Shown here: piece after piece, positions 26,192-34,109 of the stretch
Layout of the letters: each line of letters opens with the position of its first letter
Position numbering within the stretch: position 1 is the stretch's first letter
Origin: Streptomyces sclerotialus
GTDB lineage: Bacteria; Actinomycetota; Actinomycetes; Streptomycetales; Streptomycetaceae
Assembly (NCBI RefSeq): GCF_040907265.1
Contig: NZ_JBFOHP010000002.1
Span: forward strand, 6,138,001-6,202,000
Reading direction: 5' to 3'
Length of the DNA: 64,000 nt
Program-made: the position numbers and the translations under genes
The notes under the pieces: model-generated
Seen by the model: only the letters and a program-made list of their open reading frames with translations
The model's database searches: none
Told to the model about the DNA's origin: nothing

Positions 26192-27541
26192 ATGCCGCAA
26201 GAACCGAAGAACCCGCAGGCCGGCACCGAGCGGAAGTCCCTGGTCGGCGAGGAGTACGAGGTCGAGGTCGGCCCCGTGGCGCACGGCGGCCACTGCATCG
26301 CCCGCACGGACGAGGGCCAGGTCCTCTTCGTACGCCACGCCCTCCCCGGCGAGCGCGTGATCGCCAAGGTCACCGACGGCGAGGAAGGCGCCCGCTTCCT
26401 CCGCACCGACGCGGTACGGATCCTGTCCGCCTCCAAGGACCGCGTCGAGGCCCCCTGCCCCTTCTCCGGCCCCGGCCGCTGCGGCGGCTGCGACTGGCAG
26501 CACGCCAAGCCGGGCGCCCAGCGCCGCCTCAAGGGCGAGGTCATCGCCGAACAGCTCCAGCGCCTCGCGGGCCTCACCCCCGAGGAGGCCGGCTGGGACG
26601 GCACGGTCGTACCGGCCCCCGGCGACAAGGTCCCCGCCGGCGAGGTCCCGTCCTGGCGCACCCGCGTCCAGTACGCCATCGACGCCGAGGGCCGCGCGGG
26701 CCTCCGCAAGCACCGCTCCCACGAGGTCCAGCCCATCGACCGCTGCCTGATCGCCGCCCCCGGCGTCTCGGAACTCGGCATCGAGAAGCGCGAGTGGCCG
26801 GGGATCGCCACCGTCGAGGCCATCGCCGCCACCGGCTCGAACGACCGCCAGGTCATCCTCACCCCGAAGCCCGGCGGCCGCCTCCCCCTCGTCGAACTCG
26901 ACAAGCCGGTCTCGGTCATGCGCGTCGGCGAGAAGGACAAGGGCGTCCACCGCGTCCACGGCCGCCCCTTCGTCCGCGAACGCGCCGCCGACCGCACCTG
27001 GCGCGTCGGCAACGGCGGCTTCTGGCAGGTCCACCCGCAGGCCGCCGACCTCCTCGTCGAAGCGGTCATGCGCGGCCTGATGCCCAAGAAGGGCGACATG
27101 GCCCTGGACCTCTACTGCGGCGTCGGCCTCTTCGCGGGCGCGCTGGCCGACCGCGTCGGCGACAAGGGCGCCGTCCTCGGCATCGAGTCCGGCAAGCGCG
27201 CGGTGGAGGACGCCCGCCACAACCTCGCCGACGACGACCGCGTCCGCATCGAACACGGCAAGGTCGACCAGATCCTCCCCCGTACCGGCATCACCGACGT
27301 CGACCTCGTCGTCCTCGACCCGCCCCGCGCCGGCGCCGGCCGCAAGACCGTCGACCACCTCGCCTCCCTCACCCCCCGCCGCATCGCCTACGTCGCCTGC
27401 GACCCGGCCGCCCTGGCCCGCGACCTCTCCTACTTCGCCGCGGCCGGCTACGTCCCGAAGCGCCTCCAGGCCTTCGACCTGTTCCCGATGACGCACCATG
27501 TGGAGTGCGTGGCGATTCTGGAGCGGGCGAAGCGGGGATGA
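26192..27541 (+). CDS. TrmA/RumA-family RNA 5-methyluridine methyltransferase
   Basis: This 449-aa protein has an N-terminal TRAM domain (about 17-75, with GPVAHGGHCIAR), a Fe-S cluster motif CPFSGPGRCGGCDWQH plus a later Cys in IDRCLI, an SAM-binding domain with LDLYCGVGLFAGAL and DPPRAGAG, and catalytic VACDPAALARDL. It methylates uridine C5 in tRNA or 23S rRNA. The last ~12 codons (MTHHVECVAIL...) are duplicated at 33008-33066, so the extreme C-terminus (ERAKRG) may have been replaced when the island inserted. Start ATG 26192. Confidence 0.93.
   Translation: MPQEPKNPQAGTERKSLVGEEYEVEVGPVAHGGHCIARTDEGQVLFVRHALPGERVIAKVTDGEEGARFLRTDAVRILSASKDRVEAPCPFSGPGRCGGCDWQHAKPGAQRRLKGEVIAEQLQRLAGLTPEEAGWDGTVVPAPGDKVPAGEVPSWRTRVQYAIDAEGRAGLRKHRSHEVQPIDRCLIAAPGVSELGIEKREWPGIATVEAIAATGSNDRQVILTPKPGGRLPLVELDKPVSVMRVGEKDKGVHRVHGRPFVRERAADRTWRVGNGGFWQVHPQAADLLVEAVMRGLMPKKGDMALDLYCGVGLFAGALADRVGDKGAVLGIESGKRAVEDARHNLADDDRVRIEHGKVDQILPRTGITDVDLVVLDPPRAGAGRKTVDHLASLTPRRIAYVACDPAALARDLSYFAAAGYVPKRLQAFDLFPMTHHVECVAILERAKRG
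27486..27521 (+). repeat. Left 36-bp direct repeat at the island border
   Basis: This lies in the 3' end of the RNA methyltransferase gene and matches 33008-33043 at 35 of 36 positions (only C/T at the eleventh base differs). Similarity stops abruptly on both sides. The position fits an attL-like site of an element that integrates in a gene's 3' end. Confidence 0.85.
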
Positions 27542-27882
27542 CCTGCGTTTTCTTTGAAATGTTCGGGTCCGACCGGGGCGCTTGACCTGTTTCCCGAAGT
27601 GCACCGCGTGGGGCCTCTCGCAGGCTTCCGCTGCGCGTCTCATCTGCGGCTTCGCGCTGCGGTGCGCGGATGAGAAGCGCTGTGCCGCGACCTCGTGAGG
27701 GACGAAAAGCCACGTACGAAGAGCCGAGCCGTCCGTACAGTCCCCCATCACACCCACTGCCCCACTGCTCGAGTCGATCGGCCGTCACCGCCGAATCACG
27801 GACGGTAGGGTTGAGAGACGATCGCAGCAGACACGGTGATTTCCGCAAGACACGAGCACGAGGGGGAGGGCGACGAGAGGAC
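27542..27882. other. 341-bp leader region of the island
   Basis: No ORF supported. It is less GC-rich at the left edge (TTTTCTTTGAAATGTTC) and carries a TAGGGT -10-like hexamer about 75 nt before the DUF262 start. This is probably the promoter of the three-gene operon. Confidence 0.4.
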
Positions 27883-29148
27883 ATGGTGGCGCTGGAGGAG
27901 AGTCAGGGGCGTACGCGGGGCCAACGGTCGGTCTTCGAGCGGTATCAGGATGCGGCGGCCGACGCAGGGGAGCTTGATTCCTCTCTGTTCTCCGTGGAGG
28001 TCACCGCTGACGGTCGGCCGACCGACATCGAGCGTGAGGAGGCCGAGGAGGAGGTGATCGAGCAGATCACCTCTCCCTTCGATCCCGAGCACATCGACAT
28101 CGACACCCGGACGACGACTGTCGATCTGCTGCTGTCCCGGCTGCGCAACGAGATGATCGACCTCGCCCCGGACTTCCAGCGCAAGGCGGGCATCTGGACC
28201 GATGGCAAGCAGAGCCGTCTCATCGAGTCACTGCTGCTGCGCATCCCCATCCCGTCTTTCTACGCCGCCGAAAAAAAGGACGGCAGTTGGGCCATCGTCG
28301 ACGGTATCCAGCGCCTCACGTCCATCGCCCGATTCTTGGAGCCGCAGACGGTCGGCGCCGATCCACTGCAGCTGACGGGCCTGGAGTACCTGCGTAACTT
28401 CGATGAGGCTGGCTTCGCGGACCTCTCCGGGAAGCTCCAGATCAGACTGCGTGAGACGGAGGTCGTCGTTCACGTCATCCGACGTGGCACACCCGAGCCG
28501 GTGATGTTCAACGTCTTCGCGCGCATCAACACCGGAGGCGAACCCCTGACCCGGCAGGAGATTCGGCACGCGCTCATCCCGGGACGGGCCCGCACGCTCC
28601 TCGCGGAGCTCGCAGAGACCAAGGAGTTCCAGCAGGCCACCGGTTACAGCGTCGTCGGCGACCGGATGGCCGACCGGGAGATGGTCCTCCGCTTCCTGGC
28701 TTTCCGGATGACTTCCCTCCATGCATACAAGCCCGGTGACTTCGACGCGTTCCTCGCCGAGGCGATGCACCAAGTGAACCGTCTCGACAGCGCGGACGAG
28801 GACCGGCTGCGGACCGAGTTCGTCACGGCGATGCTCGCGGCCAGGGAGATTTTCGGTCCCCACGCCTTCCGGAAGTACCGCCGAAACCAACAGCGCAAGT
28901 CACCCATCAACAAAGCGCTCTTCGAGGCGGTCGCCGTCAATCTCGCGAGCCTCGGCGACAACGATCGTGAGGCGCTGCGGCAGGCCGACGTCCTCGACGC
29001 CTTCGCGGAGCTCATGGAGGACGCGGAGTTCGAGCGTGCCATCTCTGTGGGCACTGGAGACGCCAGGAAGGTGCGCAAGCGGTTCGACGCCGTCAGGGAA
29101 CTGTTCGAGAATGCGCTCAGCGAGGCACGGAGAGACACCGAGCAGTGA
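27883..29148 (+). CDS. DUF262 domain protein (ParB/sulfiredoxin-like fold; GmrS-related)
   Basis: This 421-aa protein has an acidic N-terminal 70 residues, then the DUF262 core: PDFQRKAGIWTDGKQSRLIE, LRIPIPSFY, and the signature VDGIQRLTS (Asp140-Gly-Ile-Gln-Arg144), then RINTGGEPLTRQEIRHAL. In GmrSD type IV restriction and related systems this domain binds and hydrolyses NTP and controls a nuclease. No HNH (DUF1524) domain is fused here, so the effector must be separate. Codons for AEKKD give a run of seven A (28271-28277), a possible slippage site. Its stop overlaps the ATPase start (GTGA). Confidence 0.88.
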   Translation: MVALEESQGRTRGQRSVFERYQDAAADAGELDSSLFSVEVTADGRPTDIEREEAEEEVIEQITSPFDPEHIDIDTRTTTVDLLLSRLRNEMIDLAPDFQRKAGIWTDGKQSRLIESLLLRIPIPSFYAAEKKDGSWAIVDGIQRLTSIARFLEPQTVGADPLQLTGLEYLRNFDEAGFADLSGKLQIRLRETEVVVHVIRRGTPEPVMFNVFARINTGGEPLTRQEIRHALIPGRARTLLAELAETKEFQQATGYSVVGDRMADREMVLRFLAFRMTSLHAYKPGDFDAFLAEAMHQVNRLDSADEDRLRTEFVTAMLAAREIFGPHAFRKYRRNQQRKSPINKALFEAVAVNLASLGDNDREALRQADVLDAFAELMEDAEFERAISVGTGDARKVRKRFDAVRELFENALSEARRDTEQ

Positions 29149-30293
29149 TCAATCACATCAAGCTGATCAACTTCAAGGCGTTCCGGCGTCTGGAACTTCC
29201 CCTCGGCCCGCTGACCCTCCTCACCGGTCTCAATTCCTCGGGCAAGAGCAGCGTTCTGCAGGCACTGGGGTTGCTGCGGCAGTCGTACGAGACCCAGATG
29301 CTCATCCGGACCAAACGCGCCGGAGGCGGGTTGCTGCTCAACGGCGATCTCGTGGACCTGGGCACCGCGCAAGACGTCCTGCACGAAGACTTCGGCCCCG
29401 TGGAAGAACTCCCCGCCGTCGACGAGCCGCTCGTCGGCTTCGTCATCGAGGAGGACGGCGAGCAACGCACGTGGGCCGCCGCATACGACATTCGTCATCC
29501 GGACCGGGACGTCATGCCCCTGGCGGAGAGGTCGGTCCGCTCGCATCTGGCCGAGCAGCCGTTTCAGTACCTGCACGCCGACCGCATCACCCCGGCGGTG
29601 ACCTACCCGCGCTCCCACCAGATCGCCATCGCGCGCGGGTTCCTCGGCGTGCGAGGCGAGCACACCGTCAACTACCTACGCCACCACACGGAGCAGGACG
29701 TGCCCACGGAAGTGCCGGACGGTCCGCTCCGGCATCGCGGTGCCACGTCTCCCCAGCTCCTGGACCAGACGATCGCCTGGATGCAGGAGCTGTGTCCGGG
29801 GGTCAACATTGAGACAGACCCCGTCGAAGGCACCGACTCGGTCCGTCTCTCCTACGGCTTCGGCGGCACCGCCGGCATCAACGCCACCCGCCGCCGCCGG
29901 CCCACCCACGTGGGCTTCGGTCTGACCTATGCGCTGCCCATCGTCGTCGCCTGCCTCACCGCGACGCCCGAGAGCCTGATTCTGCTGGAGAACCCTGAGG
30001 CCCACTTGCACCCGAGGGGGCAGAGCAGGATGGCCGCTTTGCTCTCCGCGGCCGCCGCCACCGGTGCCCAGCTGATCGTCGAGACGCACAGCGACCACGT
30101 GCTGAACGGCGTCCGCGTCGCCGTGAAACGCGGCGCTCTTCAGCCGCATGACGCAGTCGTGCACTACTTCCGTGGCAATGGGGCGGGCACCGAGGTCGTC
30201 ACCCCCCGCATCGACAGGGACGGCATGCTCGAACAATGGCCAGAGGGCTTCTTCGACGAGTGGGAGAACTCGCTCGACCAGCTGCTGGACTGA
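29145..30293 (+). CDS. AAA ATPase with DUF3696 tail (SMC/OLD-like)
   Basis: This 382-aa ABC-type ATPase has Walker A GLNSSGKSS at 28-36, right after the INFKAFRRLELPLGPLTLL N-terminus typical of RecF/OLD-like proteins, then Walker B LILLENPEAHLHP at about 279-291 and the H-loop ETHSDHVLNGVR at about 313. The last ~50 residues fit DUF3696. Such ATPases pair with nucleases or toxins in phage defence. No TOPRIM nuclease domain is fused. GTG start overlaps the DUF262 stop by 4 nt. Confidence 0.9.
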   Translation: MINHIKLINFKAFRRLELPLGPLTLLTGLNSSGKSSVLQALGLLRQSYETQMLIRTKRAGGGLLLNGDLVDLGTAQDVLHEDFGPVEELPAVDEPLVGFVIEEDGEQRTWAAAYDIRHPDRDVMPLAERSVRSHLAEQPFQYLHADRITPAVTYPRSHQIAIARGFLGVRGEHTVNYLRHHTEQDVPTEVPDGPLRHRGATSPQLLDQTIAWMQELCPGVNIETDPVEGTDSVRLSYGFGGTAGINATRRRRPTHVGFGLTYALPIVVACLTATPESLILLENPEAHLHPRGQSRMAALLSAAAATGAQLIVETHSDHVLNGVRVAVKRGALQPHDAVVHYFRGNGAGTEVVTPRIDRDGMLEQWPEGFFDEWENSLDQLLD

Positions 30294-30320
30294 CGGCACG
30301 GGACGACACAGGGGGAAAGA

Positions 30321-31247
30321 GTGCCACTGCTGTTTCTGAATGAGAAGTCTTGGGGGACGGCCTCCGACCCGGCACAGGCCGAGCGGGCCATGGCTGACTT
30401 CGTGGCCGTCGTGCGTGCCGCCGCAGCTGCGGGAGGCACGGCCCTCGTGAGCGAGGTGGACGTCAAGGCACTGGACATCGCCGATGGTTATCCCGTCAAC
30501 AAGTGGATCGGCGCCAGTCCGCGAAACCGCGCCCTCTGGCAGCGCCTCCGGGCCTTACAGGGCCGCTCGCCTGTGCGGAGCGTCTTCCCCGCGGAGGACG
30601 CCGCCGACCATCTGGAATACCGTCACAACGGCGAGGTCGTCCACGGCCTGGGCGCCGCGCACTTCATGGACGGCATCGCCGTCAGCCTTCCGGTGGCTCG
30701 GCAGTGGCAGGCCGACAGCGTCACCCTGGAGCGCAGCGAACTCACCGAAGACGACGACGGCACGCTGGAAATGCGGCACGATACCGTCGACGTCCGGCAT
30801 CTGTCCGCCGAGCCGCATCTCGACGTGCATCTGGACTGGATCCGGGTGGCGCGCCGGAAGGGCGTCACCACCGGCTCGAGGATCTGGGACAGCTGCGCCG
30901 ATCTCTATCCGCACCTCACGTTCCTGCCGCGGGTCGAGGGCCAGCTCAGAGGCCTGAACCCGCAGTGGGTGGTACCCGTACGGCGGGCTCTGGAGCGTCT
31001 GGAGGAAGCCGTCGCCGCGTGGGACCCGGTGAGCGTGGCCGAGCCCGAGTGGCGGACCAAGGTGAGCCCGGAGGGCGAGACCCGTAAGCGCGTGTGCCGT
31101 TTCACCGATCTGGACGGGGAAACGCGCACCTTTGACCTGCACGCCCGATTCACCCCGGGTGTCGGCCGCATCCACTTCCGCCTGGTCCCGGAGGAGCGGA
31201 CGATCCGCCTCGCCCACATCGGCAGTAAGATCCGGCCGGAGGTTTAG
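30321..31247 (+). CDS. Unrecognised 308-aa protein, third gene of the DUF262/ATPase operon
   Basis: GTG start after GGGGGAAAGA, 27 nt downstream of the ATPase. I recognise no family. The N-terminus (LLFLNEKSWGT) begins with a short beta strand and a helical region. The middle has VVHGLGAAHFMDGIAVSLP. The C-terminus (TFDLHARFTPGVGRIHF...RTIRLAHIGSKI) is a beta-rich pattern that recalls RelE/HigB-type toxins with a final 'IG-x-K/H-I/L' strand. The protein is soluble and balanced in charge. Position as the last gene of a sensor/ATPase operon suggests the effector, but this is inference. Confidence 0.75.
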   Translation: MPLLFLNEKSWGTASDPAQAERAMADFVAVVRAAAAAGGTALVSEVDVKALDIADGYPVNKWIGASPRNRALWQRLRALQGRSPVRSVFPAEDAADHLEYRHNGEVVHGLGAAHFMDGIAVSLPVARQWQADSVTLERSELTEDDDGTLEMRHDTVDVRHLSAEPHLDVHLDWIRVARRKGVTTGSRIWDSCADLYPHLTFLPRVEGQLRGLNPQWVVPVRRALERLEEAVAAWDPVSVAEPEWRTKVSPEGETRKRVCRFTDLDGETRTFDLHARFTPGVGRIHFRLVPEERTIRLAHIGSKIRPEV

Positions 31248-31566
31248 GTTCTGTCTAAACAGGGGGCCCTGTCCTTCCGGCACCCTGGCCTTGGGTGCTG
31301 GCAACGGCTTGGGAATCGGCGGAGCTTCCGGCACCTGTATCTGCTTCCCCTTCACCGGTCCAACGATGCGCTGACCTTTTCTTTCCCTTATGAAGAACTG
31401 GTGCCGGCCCGGGCGCCGGCTTCGCGCTGGCGCAAGGGCAGTGCACCCTGGTCCTGTCCGGCCGGCACTCAACCTCTCTTCATCGGAAGACCTCGGCTCC
31501 TGCCCTGTGATCGTCGGGCGCACCCCGATTACCCTCAACTGCGAAAAGCCACTTCAGGAGCGGGTG
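31248..31566. other. 319-bp gap inside the island
   Basis: No ORF supported. It begins GTTCTGTCTAAACAG just after the third gene, contains a pyrimidine-rich stretch (CTTTTCTTTCCCTTATG) and, at 31519-31550, a sequence ending ACCCTCAACTGCGAAAAGCC that is imperfectly repeated at 32848-32882 on the other side of the next gene. Confidence 0.4.
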
Positions 31567-32823
31567 ATGAACAACGAGGTTCAACTGATCAGTGATGGTG
31601 ATGGACTGGCGGTCATCGGGAATGCGACGGATGTCGAACGCTTCCTCGCCTCTGAGGGACTGCCGTCGAAAGACCTCGGACTGCAACGGCTCAAGTCCGT
31701 CGTCGGTACCGGGGCTGTAGTCGGGCAGGAAGGTGCGGTGATTGCCGCCGACTCCGGTCGCTGGGTGAAGTTGACTTCCGAGTCGGCACAGCTCGTCAGG
31801 AAGTACGGGCTGAGGGAAAGCTCGAAGACGGGTCTCAGCACAGGTGTGGTGAGAAGGCACAACGGTCAGATCAGGGGATTCGTCGAATTCGTGAAGGGTC
31901 CCCGATCGCTTCTGACCAACCCGGCGATTGTTGCTGGTGCTGCTCGGATCATGGCGCAGGTTGCGATGCAACAGACCATGGATGAGATCACCGACTATCT
32001 CGCCACGATCGACGAGAAGGTCGATGACGTGCTGCGTGCCCAGAAGGATGCTGTGTTGGCCCGCATGACCGGAGGGGGTTTCGTCATCGAGGAGGCCATG
32101 ACCATCCGAGAGAAGAGAGGCAGGGTCGACGAGGTTACGTGGTCGAAGGTGCAGGCCGCGCCGGCGACGATCGCAGAAACGCAGGCGTACGCATTGCGAC
32201 AACTCGACGCACTCGCGGAGAAGATCGAGCGAAAGACCAAGGTCGGTGATCTCGCCACGACGGCCAAGGGCGCTGAGTCCGCGGTTCGGGAGTGGCTGGC
32301 TGTTCTGGCTCGCTGCTTCCAACTGCAGGACGCGATCGCCGTGCTCGAACTCGATCGGGTGCTGGACGCGTCTCCGGAGGAGCTGGATGGGCATCGCCTC
32401 GGATTGAAGGCCGCCCGGTTGGACCGGCTGGAACACATATCGCGGAGAACCGAGCGTCTGGTGGCCTGTATGAATGCGGCTGCCGGCACGGCCAACGCGA
32501 AGGTGCTGCTGCACCCGACCAAGTCCCCGGCCGTAGTCCAGTCGAGCAACCATGTCGCGACCGGCATCGATGACTTCCACGGGCGGCTCGGCATCGAGTC
32601 TGGTCGCCATTCACCGGAGGCGAGACGATGGGGGGAAGCGGCCGCGGAGGCGAGGGACAAGGCGCTCAAGACAGGAGCAAAGGGCGTCGATGCCGCCAGA
32701 AGCCTCGGCAACGAGACCCTCGACAGGGCCAGCTCGGTAAAGGGCAAGCTCTCCAGCGCGCTCGCCGAGCGAGCGCGCCGTCGGCGCGGGACGGAAAAGG
32801 AACACGACGACGAGGAAGGCTGA
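31567..32823 (+). CDS. Unrecognised 418-aa helical protein, accessory
   Basis: ATG 31567 follows AGGAGCGGGTG. The protein starts MNNEVQLISDGDGLAVIG and is mostly helical: a Gly/Ala-rich hydrophobic stretch at about 118-138 (PAIVAGAARIMAQVAMQQ), a coiled-coil-like segment IDEKVDDVLRAQKDAVLARM, and a long helical C-terminal half ending in a basic/acidic tail RRRRGTEKEHDDEEG. I have seen similar uncharacterised proteins in other actinobacteria, but no function is known to me. GC content (36/60 in a counted line) is clearly lower than in core genes, consistent with transfer. It is not coupled to the DUF262 operon. Confidence 0.75.
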   Translation: MNNEVQLISDGDGLAVIGNATDVERFLASEGLPSKDLGLQRLKSVVGTGAVVGQEGAVIAADSGRWVKLTSESAQLVRKYGLRESSKTGLSTGVVRRHNGQIRGFVEFVKGPRSLLTNPAIVAGAARIMAQVAMQQTMDEITDYLATIDEKVDDVLRAQKDAVLARMTGGGFVIEEAMTIREKRGRVDEVTWSKVQAAPATIAETQAYALRQLDALAEKIERKTKVGDLATTAKGAESAVREWLAVLARCFQLQDAIAVLELDRVLDASPEELDGHRLGLKAARLDRLEHISRRTERLVACMNAAAGTANAKVLLHPTKSPAVVQSSNHVATGIDDFHGRLGIESGRHSPEARRWGEAAAEARDKALKTGAKGVDAARSLGNETLDRASSVKGKLSSALAERARRRRGTEKEHDDEEG

Positions 32824-32847
32824 GTGAGCGCCGACCGGCCGCAAGGT

Positions 32848-32882
32848 GCGCAGCCCGACTACACCCTCAACTGCAAAGCGCC
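32848..32882 (+). repeat. Imperfect repeat flanking the 418-aa gene
   Basis: GTGCGCAGCCCGACTACACCCTCAACTGC... resembles 31519-31550 upstream of the gene; the shared exact core is ACCCTCAACTGC. It could mark a gene cassette boundary or be chance. Confidence 0.35.
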
Positions 32883-33007
32883 GAAGAACCTCGCTGGTTC
32901 GGCTTGGCAAGAGCGCTGTCCTGGCTGGTCGTGACGCTTGTTCGAGGCGACCGACAGAGCCGAGGCGCCCTGCGGATATGTTGTCTCCCGCTCCTTGTGA
33001 TGTATTT

Positions 33008-33066
33008 CGATGACGCATCATGTGGAGTGCGTGGCGATTCTGGTGCCGGAGGGGAAGCAAGGCTGA
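33008..33066 (+). pseudogene. Displaced 3' end of the RNA methyltransferase gene (right 36-bp repeat)
   Basis: Positions 33008-33043 repeat 27486-27521 (35/36). The fragment is still in frame from ATG 33010 to TGA 33066 and encodes MTHHVECVAILVPEGKQG, while the intact gene ends MTHHVECVAILERAKRG. So this is a second, separate gene end, as expected if an element integrated within the 36-bp core and split the original terminus off. The 350-bp gap 32824-33175 holds nothing else I can support. Confidence 0.8.
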
Positions 33067-33175
33067 GCTCGCAGGCACGCGCTCGGCGTGCACGGCCGAT
33101 TTTGTGGCACGTCCGTGACAGGAGGTGTGGCTTCCACCACGGTCGGCGGCGGGCGGTCGTTGGTGAGGCGACAGG

Positions 33176-34065
33176 ATGCGTACCAGCATCCCCCCGCGCC
33201 CTGCCCGTCGTTCTCGCGAGTGCCCTGCTTCTGGCCGGGTGCGGAATCGAGACCGCCGGTGCGCCGGGTGACGGTCCGCGGCAGGCCGGCGCGGCCGGCG
33301 GCCCGGACGTCCCCCGGCGACCCCGCCGACCTGGCGAAGGACGGCGTCCGGATCACCGGCATGAGCGGCGGTGGAGAAGCCCGCGAGGCGGGGACGTCCG
33401 TGGTCTCCGCCGAGTTCGAGGTCACCAACCCCGAGGTCGAGCCCTTCACGTGCACGGTCGACTTCGCGCTGCTGGCCGAGTCCGGAGTGGTGCTGGGCAA
33501 TGCGCAGCAGACGGTGCGCTCCGTGCGCCCCAGCCGGACCGTACGGCGTACCGTCCGCATCGACACCGGGCCGCCGGATGCGTCCGATCGGGTACGCGTG
33601 CGGATCGAGCAGGTCAGGCGCGTCCCCTCGGCCGAGGTGCCGGCCGAGGCGGGGACCTGTCCGCCGTCCGGGGTACGGATCACGGCCGACGACGGCGAAG
33701 CGGCCATGGGGCTCCGGGTCGTAGGGCTGCGCCTGGAGAACTGCGGGACGCGACCGTACCGCCTCGACGGCTCCCCGGAGCTCGCCCTGCTCGACGAGGA
33801 GAGGGACCCGGCCCCCGGCGGCGGTATCGCCACCGTGACCGGCATCGACGCCCCGCCCCGGCCGGTGAGCCTGTAGCCGGGCGAGGCAGCCTCCGCCGGC
33901 CTGATGTGGCGCAACACCACCGGCGCCGGCGTCGCCGTGAACGTTCCGTACGTCAGGGTCAGGGTTGAGGTCGGCGCCCCGCCCGTGACGGTGACGCCGG
34001 AGCTCGACCTCGGCCCCACGGGAGTGCTCGGCGTCCGGCCGTGGGCGAAGGTGCCGTCGTCCTGA
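33176..34065 (+). pseudogene. Broken DUF4232 lipoprotein gene
   Basis: From ATG 33176 the frame is lost at a run of six C (33190-33195). Dropping one C gives a normal lipoprotein signal, MRTSIPRALPVVLASALLLAG then Cys. A second +1 shift fits a run of five C (33311-33315), after which the body (SPGDPADLAKDGVRITG... through LRLENCGTRPYRLDG) is open. A TAG at 33874-33876 then interrupts SL*PGEAASAGLMWRNTT; CAG to TAG would explain it. The frame continues to the family's typical ELDLGPTGVLGVRPW and TGA 34065. Total length minus two bases is a multiple of three. Confidence 0.85.
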
Positions 34066-34109
34066 AGCGGAAGCTGCGTCGCCTTCCTCTCATCGGCGAC
34101 ACTGGCCCC

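Larger units (their letters stand above)
27522..33007. mobile_element. Accessory genomic island between 36-bp direct repeats
   Basis: About 5.5 kb lies between the repeated methyltransferase 3' ends. It holds a DUF262 gene, a DUF3696 ATPase gene, and two genes I cannot identify. GC content is visibly lower: I count 36 of 60 G+C in 31921-31980 and 40 of 60 in 28141-28200. No integrase, transposase or plasmid gene is present, so it is either a stripped remnant or was moved by an integrase elsewhere. Confidence 0.75.

Noticed and set aside
23978-27757. Very long open frame on the minus strand (about 1,259 codons)
   Set aside because: It lies opposite the KimA-like and TrmA-like genes and encodes Gly/Asp/Arg/His-rich sequence with no domain; this is the usual shadow frame in GC-rich DNA.
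30555-31538. Minus-strand ORF with Pro-rich segment over the third operon gene
   Set aside because: It overlaps the well-supported plus-strand gene, lacks a ribosome site, and its Pro/Arg-rich sequence is typical of an opposite-strand shadow.
27522-33007. Integrase, transposase or tRNA gene at the island borders
   Set aside because: None was found by reading both strands; the integration claim rests only on the repeats and displaced gene end.
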